The notes under the pieces were generated by a model, which was given only the letters and a program-made list of their open reading frames with translations, did not search any database and was not told the origin of the DNA. Positions 35,346-44,305 of a DNA stretch of 64,000 nt are shown in pieces; position 1 is the stretch's first letter; each line of letters opens with the position of its first letter. This DNA is from Thioploca ingrica. Its GTDB lineage: Bacteria > Pseudomonadota > Gammaproteobacteria > Beggiatoales > Beggiatoaceae. The DNA is taken from assembly GCA_000828835.1 (NCBI GenBank), contig AP014633.1, positions 2,728,001-2,792,000 of the forward strand, given 5' to 3'. A program made the position numbers and the translations under genes.

Positions 35346-37190
35346 TTATTGAGCCATCCCACTCGTCCGTAACCATAATTTCAAAGTTAATAACCGAAAG
35401 AATAAGTCACGGCGTTTCGTCCATTCAGCCATCGAAATCTCCCAAGGATTATCACCGTAGATGGCTGTTAAAATTTCTTCTTCGGGTGGAGTAGGTGAAT
35501 GCCATAATTCTCTAAGCACCTGACTGTGAAGGATATAATATTCCCAATTAGGCCATGAGCCATCAGTTGCATGGGCTGAAGGTGGTTTTTTTAAGCCTAG
35601 AAAATAACCGATTTCTTGTTGGCCATTGGCTAATAACCATTGAATTACCTTGACTTGGGCATGAGCACCTAACTTTGAGCCATAATTACTATCAGCCACT
35701 GATTTTCCTCTTGATCCCACTATTTTAGCCACCGCTTTTTCAAATATCGTACTATTGACCTTAGCTAAAGCCGGAAAGCGACCATAGACTTCTAATATCG
35801 CTGGATCAGCAAATAAACTATCCCAAGGTTGAGTTCTTCGTAAAACCGACTGCGCCATATTAGCGAATATTCTCGATAACGGTCTTATTCTTTTTTCTTC
35901 TATTGCCAAGGCATTGTTTAAATAATCATCCAGTTGAATTCCAAGTAAGCGTTCCTGTATTCGTTCATAAATGACACGATTAAATTTTTCTGACTTCAAA
36001 GTATAATAGGGTCGGTACCACTGTTTGTTATAACAATTGATTTGCCACAAAGGTAATGTTTTACCAAAAAAAGTTTGATATTTTTTATTGAACGCCAATC
36101 CTTTGAAAAGATAGTCAGCGTAACAACCACTTAATAACACACCCAACTCCAAATGGCTAATCTCCTCATTCATTCCGAGAAAATGCCCATGCTGAAATTC
36201 AGACATCCCACCAGAAATTCGCACATTCTCTTGAGCAGTCCTACCATAATATTCAAAATCTCTTTGGAAACAATGATGATTAGCTCGAGCTATCGCTGCT
36301 AATTTCTTGGCGGTTTTTAATTCAACATTGGGTTCGTCAAATAGAGTGATACAATTCACCGCCTGGGGTTGTTCAACACTAAAAAGGATAGCTCTAGAAT
36401 CGATCCCACCACTCAAAAGAATGCCCACTTTGCCCAGATGAGAGGGGGTACGGACACGTACTGCTTGGCGAATAGCCTGAGCTAATTCAGCGGCAAGTTC
36501 CTCATCAGTAGCTGTTGGCGTTTCATCCAGGTAACGTGGATGCCAATATTCAACTTGATGCGGCGGTTGGTTGGGGCAGTTTAAATCCCAGGTATAGTGA
36601 GTTCCGGGATCTAATTGATAAATTTCTTGGTAATAGGAATGTGGATGAACACAACGTCCAACAATAATAAATTCGGCCATGGTCACCAAATCAAGGTGAA
36701 GTTGATATCCATTCGCGGTTAACAACTGAGCTAAACTATCCGGATGGGAACCCAGATAAATACCCCCAACGGTGGATGCAAACAGTGGATAAATTCCCAT
36801 CCTATCCGTAATAACATGTAATTGATGAGCTTTTTGTTCATAAATGACTACAGTACCTCCATTCAACCAATTAACCATGTTATTTTGGTATTTAAGCCAT
36901 TGAGCCATAACCTGTTTAGCGACTACGCCACCTTCAAAAGGCAATTCTAGTGCGGTTTGCCATTCTTGCGCTGGCAGTGCAATTCTACCAATAAATCCTG
37001 CCCATGTTCCCGTTTCTCTGTCAATGGCAGAACCCCACCAATCCAGCGAGTCAACTCGAACAATACCAACCTTCAAGGAACTTAAATCATACTGTTGGGT
37101 TTTCGCTGCTTTAACAAAACACAATTTACTCAGGATATTTTTAAAGTCTTCAGACGAAACCTCATCTGCAGTAAGAATAATGTCCGACAT
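35346..37190 (-). CDS. Asparagine-synthetase-like protein without Cys nucleophile
   Basis: About 614 residues. The C-terminal AsnB-type ATP-pyrophosphatase domain has PP-loop LLSGGIDSRA (residues ~250-260) and an FEYYGRTAQENVRISGGMSEF region. The N-terminal domain keeps traces of a class II glutaminase fold (DRMGIYPLFAS, IYLGSHPDSLAQL) but starts MSDIILTADEVSSEDF, with no Cys at position 2. It therefore should not hydrolyse glutamine and may use ammonia or activate a carboxylate for an intramolecular amide, as in beta-lactam synthetase and lasso-peptide cyclases. No precursor peptide or protease gene is next to it. ATG 37190 is preferred (GGGGTG upstream) over TTG 37211. Confidence 0.75.
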   Translation of the reverse strand: MSDIILTADEVSSEDFKNILSKLCFVKAAKTQQYDLSSLKVGIVRVDSLDWWGSAIDRETGTWAGFIGRIALPAQEWQTALELPFEGGVVAKQVMAQWLKYQNNMVNWLNGGTVVIYEQKAHQLHVITDRMGIYPLFASTVGGIYLGSHPDSLAQLLTANGYQLHLDLVTMAEFIIVGRCVHPHSYYQEIYQLDPGTHYTWDLNCPNQPPHQVEYWHPRYLDETPTATDEELAAELAQAIRQAVRVRTPSHLGKVGILLSGGIDSRAILFSVEQPQAVNCITLFDEPNVELKTAKKLAAIARANHHCFQRDFEYYGRTAQENVRISGGMSEFQHGHFLGMNEEISHLELGVLLSGCYADYLFKGLAFNKKYQTFFGKTLPLWQINCYNKQWYRPYYTLKSEKFNRVIYERIQERLLGIQLDDYLNNALAIEEKRIRPLSRIFANMAQSVLRRTQPWDSLFADPAILEVYGRFPALAKVNSTIFEKAVAKIVGSRGKSVADSNYGSKLGAHAQVKVIQWLLANGQQEIGYFLGLKKPPSAHATDGSWPNWEYYILHSQVLRELWHSPTPPEEEILTAIYGDNPWEISMAEWTKRRDLFFRLLTLKLWLRTSGMAQ

Positions 37191-37419
37191 ATCTTCATCA
37201 CCCCAGTTCAATCTGAACTATTCATGTTATGTTATTGTTATAATTATTGACTAGATAATTAAATAAATTATTATGGTTAACAGACTCTGTTTTACAAGTT
37301 ATGTAGTATGACTAAACGAATAAATGGTTTAATAATTGACTGGTTTAGATAAGTGACTTATTAACCGTTTTAATGCTTATAAATAATCATAGTACAATGA
37401 GTAAACTATTTTTTCTACG

Positions 37420-38661
37420 ATGTCATCACCAATAATTAATACCTCATCACCCCGTTCCATTTGTCTATCCATTTATCACCAGGCATTAACAAGAGTTAAT
37501 GGACGCCAATGTGTAGCTGCTTTCTTACACCAGTATCCCTATCAAACCCCCGTAGCTCTCATTGCACTGGGTAAAGCGGCTACTCAAATGGCAGTGGGGG
37601 CCTTTGATGTTTTAGGTACAACGATTTCTCATGCTTTTCTCGTGACTAAAGTAGGACATTTAGATCGGCAACTTATTCAGAACTATCCAATAACTTGCTT
37701 AGAAGCAGCACATCCCATCCCGGATGCTTCCAGTTTAGCGGCCGGACAAGCTTTACTCGACTTTATTAACCAGTTACCGCTTCGTTTCCCGATCTTATTT
37801 CTGATTTCCGGAGGTACTTCAGCTTTAGTTGAAATATTAGCGCCGGGTATAACCTTAAGCGATTTACAACACGTTAATCAGTGGGTACTGGGTTCGGGTT
37901 TAGATATCCAATCCATTAATAAAATTCGTAAAAGTTTATCAGCTATCAAAGGGGGGCGATTAGCGACTTATTTAACAGGGCATCCCGTATTAAATTTATT
38001 GATTGCTGATGTTCCAGGTGATGATTTACAGGTGATTGGTTCTGGCTTACTCACACCTCATGAAAAACAATCGTTACCCCCTTCTCTCCCCAATTGGCTA
38101 TACCGTTTAACGACTCAAGCCTGTCCTTTAGCTCAACCCTATCATTTTGAGCATATTACCCAAGAATTAGTTGCCACGCCAACGCTGGCTCGCCAAGGTG
38201 CGAGTGAAGCCGCACAATCGCTTAATTATCCTATCTTTAACCATGACGAATTTATTGCTGGAGAAGCGTCAGTAGTCGGTCGTATTTTAGCGCAACAATT
38301 AAGTACCTCAGCACCGAGCATTCATATCTGGTCTAGCGAAACCACAGTGCATTTACCACCACAACCGGGTCAAGGTGGACGTTGTCAAAGTTTAGCGCTA
38401 GCTGCCGCTATTGAACTCGCTGAGCAAAATAATATCTATTTACTCGCTGCGGGTACCGATGGTAACGATGGTCCCGGGCCAGCGGCAGGTGCATTAATTG
38501 ATGGTGGAACGATACCACGCGGTAGCCAAGCCAAGTTAAATTCAGTCGATTGTTTAGAACAAGCCGATGCCGGCCGTTTTTTGACCGCCAGTGGTGATCT
38601 TATTTATACCGGGCCAACCGGAACTAATGTCATGGATATCATTATCGGTTGGAAACGATAG
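37420..38661 (+). CDS. Glycerate 2-kinase (MOFRL family)
   Basis: 413 residues. The N-terminal DUF4147 domain (VALIALGKAATQMAVGA, EAAHPIPDASSLAAGQ, LFLISGGTSALVE, INKIRKSLSAIKGGRLA) is followed by the C-terminal MOFRL domain (LLAAGTDGNDGPGPAAGALIDGG, ending TGPTGTNVMDIIIGW). It phosphorylates D-glycerate to 2-phosphoglycerate with ATP in the cytoplasm. Alone on this strand. TTG/ATG ambiguity is absent: ATG 37420. Confidence 0.93.
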   Translation: MSSPIINTSSPRSICLSIYHQALTRVNGRQCVAAFLHQYPYQTPVALIALGKAATQMAVGAFDVLGTTISHAFLVTKVGHLDRQLIQNYPITCLEAAHPIPDASSLAAGQALLDFINQLPLRFPILFLISGGTSALVEILAPGITLSDLQHVNQWVLGSGLDIQSINKIRKSLSAIKGGRLATYLTGHPVLNLLIADVPGDDLQVIGSGLLTPHEKQSLPPSLPNWLYRLTTQACPLAQPYHFEHITQELVATPTLARQGASEAAQSLNYPIFNHDEFIAGEASVVGRILAQQLSTSAPSIHIWSSETTVHLPPQPGQGGRCQSLALAAAIELAEQNNIYLLAAGTDGNDGPGPAAGALIDGGTIPRGSQAKLNSVDCLEQADAGRFLTASGDLIYTGPTGTNVMDIIIGWKR

Positions 38662-38759
38662 AACTAACGCCAATTTTTGCGCAGGGAAAAGCCTAGCGTA
38701 GAGGGTGATATTGATCTACACTGGCTGAACAACTGAGCGATTTGTGCTATGCTCATTTC

Positions 38760-39800
38760 ATGCACGAACACGATCACAGTTATAAATTACTTTTTTCCCA
38801 TGCCGCAATGGTGGAAGATTTGCTCCGTGGCTTTATACCGGAAGTATGGGTCAAGGAATTAGATTTTACCACCTTAGAAAAAGTCAGCGGCAGCTTTATT
38901 AGCGATGACCTTCGGGAACGCGAAGATGATCTGATTTGGCGAGTCCGTTGGCGAAACGAATGGTTGTATGTTTATATCCTCTTAGAGTTTCAATCGACAG
39001 TCGACTCGTTTATGGCCGTGCGGATCATGACTTACTTAGGACTGTTATATCAAGACTTGATTAAACATCAACAATTAACAGCACGAGACTCACTCCCACC
39101 GGTTTTGCCCTTAGTTTTATACAATGGTCAAACTCGCTGGCATGCCGCCAGGAATATTCGTAACTTAATTCCAGTTGTACCCAGTGGTTTGGAAAAATAT
39201 TGCCCCCAATTGGAATACTTAGTTTTAGATGAAGGTGCTTTCAGTGACAACGAGTTGGCATCATTACGCAATTTGGTAGCGGCACTGTTTCGTTTAGAAC
39301 AGAGTCGGACTGTCACCGATATTCAACAAATTTTAAGCCATTTAATTGAGTGGTTACAGGCACCGGAACAAACCGGATTACGCCGGGATTTTACTGTTTG
39401 GTTACGACGGGTCATCTTACCAAGACGATGGCCACAAGTCATACTACCAGAAATTCACGAATTACAGGAGATGCACACAATGCTAGCTGAAACTGTACAA
39501 CAATGGTATGCCGAAGCGGAAGAACAAGGAATGCAACATGGATTTCAACGAGGCATTCAACAAGGCGTTCAACAAGGCATTCAACAAGGCATTCAACAAG
39601 GCATTCAACAAGGAAGACAAGAAGGTCAGTTAGAAGGAGAACGGCTGTTGTTTAAGTTTCAATTACAGGCTAAATTTGGATCACTTTCACCGAAAATAGA
39701 AGAACAACTTGATGCCCTTGATGCGGAAATGCTATTCCATTGTGCCAAACGGTTGTTGATCGCCACTACTATCGAGGAAGTTTTTACTGATTTGCTTTAA
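38760..39800 (+). CDS. Rpn-family recombination-promoting nuclease
   Basis: 346 residues from ATG 38760 (MHEHDHSYKLLFSHAAMVED). The PD-(D/E)XK nuclease domain of the Rpn/transposase_31 type is visible: DDLIWRVRW (Asp), YVYILLEFQSTVDSFMAVRI (E-Q replacing E-x-K), LPLVLYNGQTRW. The C-terminus has a run of QQGI repeats (39547-39614), then a helical tail (LEGERLLFKFQLQAKFGSLS) as in DUF4351-like ends. The start at 38742 (TTG) is less likely. Rpn proteins cut DNA; this one stands alone upstream of the qmo operon. Confidence 0.85.
   Translation: MHEHDHSYKLLFSHAAMVEDLLRGFIPEVWVKELDFTTLEKVSGSFISDDLREREDDLIWRVRWRNEWLYVYILLEFQSTVDSFMAVRIMTYLGLLYQDLIKHQQLTARDSLPPVLPLVLYNGQTRWHAARNIRNLIPVVPSGLEKYCPQLEYLVLDEGAFSDNELASLRNLVAALFRLEQSRTVTDIQQILSHLIEWLQAPEQTGLRRDFTVWLRRVILPRRWPQVILPEIHELQEMHTMLAETVQQWYAEAEEQGMQHGFQRGIQQGVQQGIQQGIQQGIQQGRQEGQLEGERLLFKFQLQAKFGSLSPKIEEQLDALDAEMLFHCAKRLLIATTIEEVFTDLL
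39547..39614 (+). repeat. 12-bp tandem repeat encoding QQGI
   Basis: About five copies of ggcattcaacaa (one variant ggcgttcaacaa) inside the Rpn-family gene, encoding RGIQQGVQQGIQQGIQQGIQQG. Copy number is likely to vary by slippage in multiples of four residues without breaking the frame. Confidence 0.9.
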
Positions 39801-39853
39801 ATCGAAGGGGTAGTCTTTTCAAACTACCCGCGAAACGCAGAAAACCAAATAAA

Positions 39854-39929
39854 GGTAGGGCGGGAATCCTTTTCCGTCATTCTTGGGGGTTGAACATTTA
39901 AATAATGTTGGCAACGGATTGCCGACCTA
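39854..39929. repeat. Dispersed GTAGGGYGGGAATCC repeat
   Basis: gtagggcgggaatccttttc at the left and gattgccgacctac at the right, inverted ends as in the copies at 32378 and 50196. It lies in the 300-base gap between the Rpn gene and qmoA, which otherwise contains no gene. Confidence 0.7.
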
Positions 39930-40106
39930 CGGTTGCTTACTTTCTTTTTCCTCAACCAACAACCTCCCTCTCCCCTCAAAAGCAAGCGATCTAGGGATTC
40001 ATTCTATCAATAGCGACATTAAGTAGATTAGCGTGGTATATCAAGCTATAACAGTGTATCCTTATGTTCCCTCTTTGGCGAGGTGAAAAAATTTTGGAGG
40101 AATCGC

Positions 40107-41381
40107 ATGACAGATGTCGTTGCAACCAACCAGACGATTTTAGTCGTGGGGGGTGGAATTAGCGGGATGACCGCCGCGTTAGAAGCTGCTGAGTGTGGCA
40201 AAGACGTGATTTTACTTGAAAGAAACCCCTCCCTGGGTGGAAGAGTTGCGCAATTATACAAATATTTTCCCAAATTGTGTTACCCAACTTGTGGAATGGA
40301 AATCAACTTACGGCGAATTAAAGCCAATCCGAAATTACGCGTCATTACCCTGGCTGAAGTAACCAAAGTCATTGGTGGTGCGGGTAATTATACGGTGGAT
40401 ATTACCCTTCAACCCCGTTATGTTAACAATAACTGTACGGCTTGTGGTGCTTGTAGTGAAGCGGTTGAAGCAAAATTTGACAATGAATATAACTATGGTT
40501 TAAATCAACGTAAAGGGGCTTATCTGCCATTTTATATGGCTTATCCACAACGTTATGTTGTCGATCCCCGTATTATTGGCACTGCTGATGCGGAAAAAGC
40601 AAAGGCGGCTTGTAAATACGATGCTATCGATTTAAACATGTCTGCACAAAACATTCAGCTTACCGTTGGTGCTATTATCTGGGCTACTGGCTGGAGACCG
40701 TTTGATGCTAACAAAATTCAACCTTATGGCTATGACCGTATTCCCAATGTGATTACCAGTGTTGAATTAGAACGAATGATGGATCCTTTAGGTCCCACGG
40801 ATGGCAAAATTCTTCGTCCTTCCGATCAAACCGAAGCGAAAAATATTGCTTTTATTCAATGCGCCGGCTCACGCGATCGCAATTATCTCAAACATTGTTC
40901 GCGCATGTGCTGTACCGCGACGTTAAAACAAACCACTTATGTACGCGAACGTTATGGCGATGCTGGTAAATCCAGTGTTTACTACATTGATATTCGCGCC
41001 ATTGACCGCTTTGACGATTTATATCAACGCGTTAAAGCCGATCCGAACGTAACCTTTATCAAATCGAAAGTTGCCAATATTACTCTCGATAAAGCCACCG
41101 GTAATCCCATTTTAAATGGAGTCGATACGGAAGGTTATCACCGCTATAATAATCCCCACGATTTGGTGGTACTCGCTATTGGCATGGAACCCAGTGTGGA
41201 TTTCAGTCGCTTAGGAATTGATATTAAGGTTAATGAGCATGGCTTCATTGAAGCTGACCCCAGTAATGGTGGCCTGTTTGCCGCTGGTTGCGCTTCTGAC
41301 GCATTAGATGTTAACCGCGCAGTACAACATGCGACTGCCAGTGCATTGCGGGCTATTCAAGTGGTTAATCAAGTCTCATAA
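40107..41381 (+). CDS. qmoA: QmoA, FAD-dependent HdrA-like subunit
   Basis: 424 residues from ATG 40107, placed by TTTTGGAGGA just upstream. An FAD-binding Rossmann motif (VVGGGISGMTAALEA, residues ~13-27), then LLERNPSLGGRVAQLYKYFP and an HdrA-type Cys cluster (PKLCYPTCGME, NCTACGACS). A second FAD-binding part ends in IEADPSNGGLFAAGCASDAL. In sulfate reducers and sulfur oxidisers QmoA belongs to the complex exchanging electrons with APS reductase. First gene of the operon qmoA-qmoB-hdrC-hdrB, 12 bases before qmoB. No aprBA genes are in the window. Confidence 0.93.
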   Translation: MTDVVATNQTILVVGGGISGMTAALEAAECGKDVILLERNPSLGGRVAQLYKYFPKLCYPTCGMEINLRRIKANPKLRVITLAEVTKVIGGAGNYTVDITLQPRYVNNNCTACGACSEAVEAKFDNEYNYGLNQRKGAYLPFYMAYPQRYVVDPRIIGTADAEKAKAACKYDAIDLNMSAQNIQLTVGAIIWATGWRPFDANKIQPYGYDRIPNVITSVELERMMDPLGPTDGKILRPSDQTEAKNIAFIQCAGSRDRNYLKHCSRMCCTATLKQTTYVRERYGDAGKSSVYYIDIRAIDRFDDLYQRVKADPNVTFIKSKVANITLDKATGNPILNGVDTEGYHRYNNPHDLVVLAIGMEPSVDFSRLGIDIKVNEHGFIEADPSNGGLFAAGCASDALDVNRAVQHATASALRAIQVVNQVS

Positions 41382-41393
41382 AAGGTTTAAACA

Positions 41394-43649
41394 ATGGCAG
41401 AGAAAAAACTAGGCGCTTATATTTGTAAAGGCTGTGGAATCGGTGAGCGTCTGAATACCGACCAGTTAGCCAATGTCGCTACCCGCGAAGGCAAAATGAG
41501 TTTTGCTAAACAACATGATTTTCTGTGTAATAGCGACGGTGTAGCGATGATTCAAGCCGATATCGATGCCGGTACGGTTAATCATTTAGTCATTGCCGCT
41601 TGTTCTCGACGGGCTAAAACCGATGCGTTTAATTTTGCTGATGTGGCAATTTCTCGGGCGAATTTGCGGGAAGGTATCATCTGGGTACGACCCGCTACGG
41701 CCGAAGCGCAAGAAACCACGCAGGAAATGGCAGAAGATTACATCCGCATGGGTTGTGCAGAAGTTAAATTTATCAAGTTGCCAGCAGCCAGCAATGAACA
41801 AAGCTTAGTGCGTCATGTTCTAGTGGTTGGCGGTGGTTTTACTGGTTTAACGGCTGCTTTGGAAATTGCTAAAGCGGGTTATAAAGCGACTGTGGTGGAG
41901 AAATCGGCGAGCTTAGGTGGCGTTGCCGCCCAATTGTATAAACGCATTCCCAATCGTTCTCCTTTCGCGGAATCGCAAAGCAATGGGCTTGCTGAGTTAG
42001 TTGCGCAAGTCCAAAGCAATAACAACATTACCCTTCATCTCAATTCCACCGTAACTCAAACCAGTGGTGCTCCGGGACGGTTTGAAGTCAATATCGCCCA
42101 AGAAAGTGGTAGCACCATAACGGCAACCTTTGGTTCGATTATTCAAGCCAGCGGTTTTAAACCCTATGACGCCACGCAATTGCCTGAATTTGCGGTGGGG
42201 AAATCACCCGATGTGGTTGACCAATTAGGTTTAGAAGCGTTAGCCAAGCAAGCCAATGGCGGTAAAATTAAGCGACCTTCGGATGGTAAAGAAGTTCAAA
42301 GTGTCCTATTTGTCCAATGCGCTGGGCAACGCAGCAATAAACCCGGTCATTTACCCTACTGTTCAGGTCACTGCTGTTTAACCAGTGTTAAACAAGCGAT
42401 GTATTTCCAAGACAGTGATCCCAATATCGATGCGATGGTGGTTTATACGGAATTGCGGATGCCTGGTGCCGGCGGTGAAGATTTTTATCGCAGTGGCCAA
42501 AATAAAGGCATTACCTTCACCAAAGGCATTGTCAGTGAAGTTATTCCTAATTCGGGGAGTTTGACGGTTAAATTTAACGATTTGATTCTCAATGAAGAAG
42601 TCAAGCAAGAAGTCGATTTAGTGGTGTTAGCCACCGGTATGATCCCCAATTCTGGCGTTAACATTGAAGAAGTCGCTGCCCCACCACCAGAAGAAAGCAA
42701 AACAGAAGGTAAAACTGCAACTACACCAGTAGAAACTAAGGTAGCAGTGGAGTCTATTCTGAACCTCGATTATCGTCAAGGTCCAGACATCCCGCAATTG
42801 GTTCATGGCTTTACTGATTCACATTTCATCTGTTTCCCCTACGAAACCCGCCGAACTGGCATTTACGCCGCTGGACCAGTCCGTCGCCCGATGGATATGA
42901 ATCAAGCTGCCGAAGATGCGGCCGGTGCAGCGTTAAAAGCCATTCAAGCCTTAGAAAATGCCGCCTTAGGACGTGCCGCCCATCCACGGGTAGGTGACTT
43001 AAGTTTTCCCCGGATTCGGAAAGAAGGTTGTACTCAATGTAAACGTTGTACAGTAGAATGCCCGTTTGGTGCGATTAATGAAGATGAACAACGCTATCCA
43101 TTATTTAATGAAGCACGTTGTCGACGTTGTGGTACCTGTATGGGCGCTTGTCCGGTTCGGGTTATCTCCTTTGAAAACTATTCAGTCGATACCGTGGGTC
43201 AAGCTATCAAATCGGTTAATATGCCGGATGAATTCTCCGAAAAACCCCGCATCTTGCTGCTAGCTTGTGAAAATGATGCTTATCCGGCTTTAGATATGGC
43301 GGGAATGACGCGGCAAGAATATAGTGCGTTTGTACGAATTATTCCGGTTCGCTGCCTAGGCTCAGTAAATACCATTTGGATTAGCGATGCCCTCAATAGC
43401 GGCTATGACGGTATCATTTTGATGGGTTGCCAAAAAGGTGATAATTATCAATGTCACTTTGTCAAAGGCAGTGAAATGGCTCACTATCGGATGAGTAAGA
43501 TTGATGACACGCTCAAGCAATTGAAACTAGAAACCGAACGGGTAAAAACCTACGAAATCGCCATTACCGATATTCAACGGGTGCCACAATTAATTAATGA
43601 GATGGCCGATACCGTTGCCAAAATTGGCATGAGTCCGTTTAAATTCTAA
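41394..43649 (+). CDS. qmoB: QmoB, HdrA/MvhD-like subunit
   Basis: 751 residues, the usual QmoB length. An N-terminal YICKGCGIGERL segment, an FAD domain (VLVVGGGFTGLTAALEIAKAG near residue 140), and two [4Fe-4S] clusters in a ferredoxin-type module at about 545-585 (CTQCKRCTVECPFGAI ... CRRCGTCMGACPV). The C-terminal MvhD-like domain has VRCLGSVNTIWI and GCQKGDNYQCHFVKG. The acidic Pro/Lys/Thr insert near residue 430 looks like a linker. Spacing to its neighbours (12 and 11 bases) indicates a single operon. Confidence 0.93.
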   Translation: MAEKKLGAYICKGCGIGERLNTDQLANVATREGKMSFAKQHDFLCNSDGVAMIQADIDAGTVNHLVIAACSRRAKTDAFNFADVAISRANLREGIIWVRPATAEAQETTQEMAEDYIRMGCAEVKFIKLPAASNEQSLVRHVLVVGGGFTGLTAALEIAKAGYKATVVEKSASLGGVAAQLYKRIPNRSPFAESQSNGLAELVAQVQSNNNITLHLNSTVTQTSGAPGRFEVNIAQESGSTITATFGSIIQASGFKPYDATQLPEFAVGKSPDVVDQLGLEALAKQANGGKIKRPSDGKEVQSVLFVQCAGQRSNKPGHLPYCSGHCCLTSVKQAMYFQDSDPNIDAMVVYTELRMPGAGGEDFYRSGQNKGITFTKGIVSEVIPNSGSLTVKFNDLILNEEVKQEVDLVVLATGMIPNSGVNIEEVAAPPPEESKTEGKTATTPVETKVAVESILNLDYRQGPDIPQLVHGFTDSHFICFPYETRRTGIYAAGPVRRPMDMNQAAEDAAGAALKAIQALENAALGRAAHPRVGDLSFPRIRKEGCTQCKRCTVECPFGAINEDEQRYPLFNEARCRRCGTCMGACPVRVISFENYSVDTVGQAIKSVNMPDEFSEKPRILLLACENDAYPALDMAGMTRQEYSAFVRIIPVRCLGSVNTIWISDALNSGYDGIILMGCQKGDNYQCHFVKGSEMAHYRMSKIDDTLKQLKLETERVKTYEIAITDIQRVPQLINEMADTVAKIGMSPFKF

Positions 43650-43660
43650 AGGAGCATGTG

Positions 43661-44290
43661 ATGAGTCAATTAAATGCGACTAGAGTAGAAAAATATCGCA
43701 ATCATTTTCTGCGTGAAGTCGAAGCCAATGTTGAAGAAGGCAAATGGGTTAAGATGTGTATGCAATGTGGCGTGTGCAGTGGTTCTTGCCCATTAGGACC
43801 GTATTGGGAACATCCGCCACAAGAAATTTTTATGATGATTCGTGCCGGTAAACGCGATGAAGTTCTCAAATCCTCTTCCATGTGGTTTTGCACTTCCTGT
43901 TATAACTGTATCGCCCGTTGTCCACGGGGGCTACCGATTACTCACATCATGCACGGTTTAGCCCATTATGCTAAACGCTTAGGTTTAGCGCCACAAAATC
44001 AAGCGACTCCCAAATTCGCTCAACATTTTTGGGATAATCTGTATAAAGGTGGCGGTCGGGTTAATGAACTCAAATTAGGTTTAAGTTTATATTTCATGAA
44101 TGGCTTTGTGGAAGGAATTAAGACCGCTTTGAAAATGCGTAAGGTTGGTCAAGGAATGTACTTTTCTAAACGAATGAACCCATTTGAAATTTTTGGTGGG
44201 CATAGTTGTAAAGACAGTCAAGGTTTAAAAGCGGCTTTAAATAAAGCGCGTGAAATTGAAGAAGCCAAAGCGGCTCAATTCAAAGGCTAA
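43661..44290 (+). CDS. hdrC: HdrC-like iron-sulfur subunit
   Basis: 209 residues from ATG 43661, with AAAGGAG upstream. Two [4Fe-4S] motifs, CMQCGVCSGSCP (about 33-44) and CTSCYNCIARCP (about 77-88), followed by a helical domain; no membrane helices. In organisms with this arrangement HdrC and HdrB stand in for the membrane subunit QmoC. The complex may thus be soluble or use another quinone link. Confidence 0.92.
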   Translation: MSQLNATRVEKYRNHFLREVEANVEEGKWVKMCMQCGVCSGSCPLGPYWEHPPQEIFMMIRAGKRDEVLKSSSMWFCTSCYNCIARCPRGLPITHIMHGLAHYAKRLGLAPQNQATPKFAQHFWDNLYKGGGRVNELKLGLSLYFMNGFVEGIKTALKMRKVGQGMYFSKRMNPFEIFGGHSCKDSQGLKAALNKAREIEEAKAAQFKG

Positions 44291-44305
44291 GGAGACAAAA
44301 TTGAC

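Noticed and set aside
39547..39614. Tandem repeat considered as a regulatory iteron.
   Set aside because: It is in frame inside the Rpn-family gene and encodes the common QQGI/QQGV repeat.
41586..42700. Several short antisense frames within qmoB.
   Set aside because: Shadows of the strongly supported qmoB frame.
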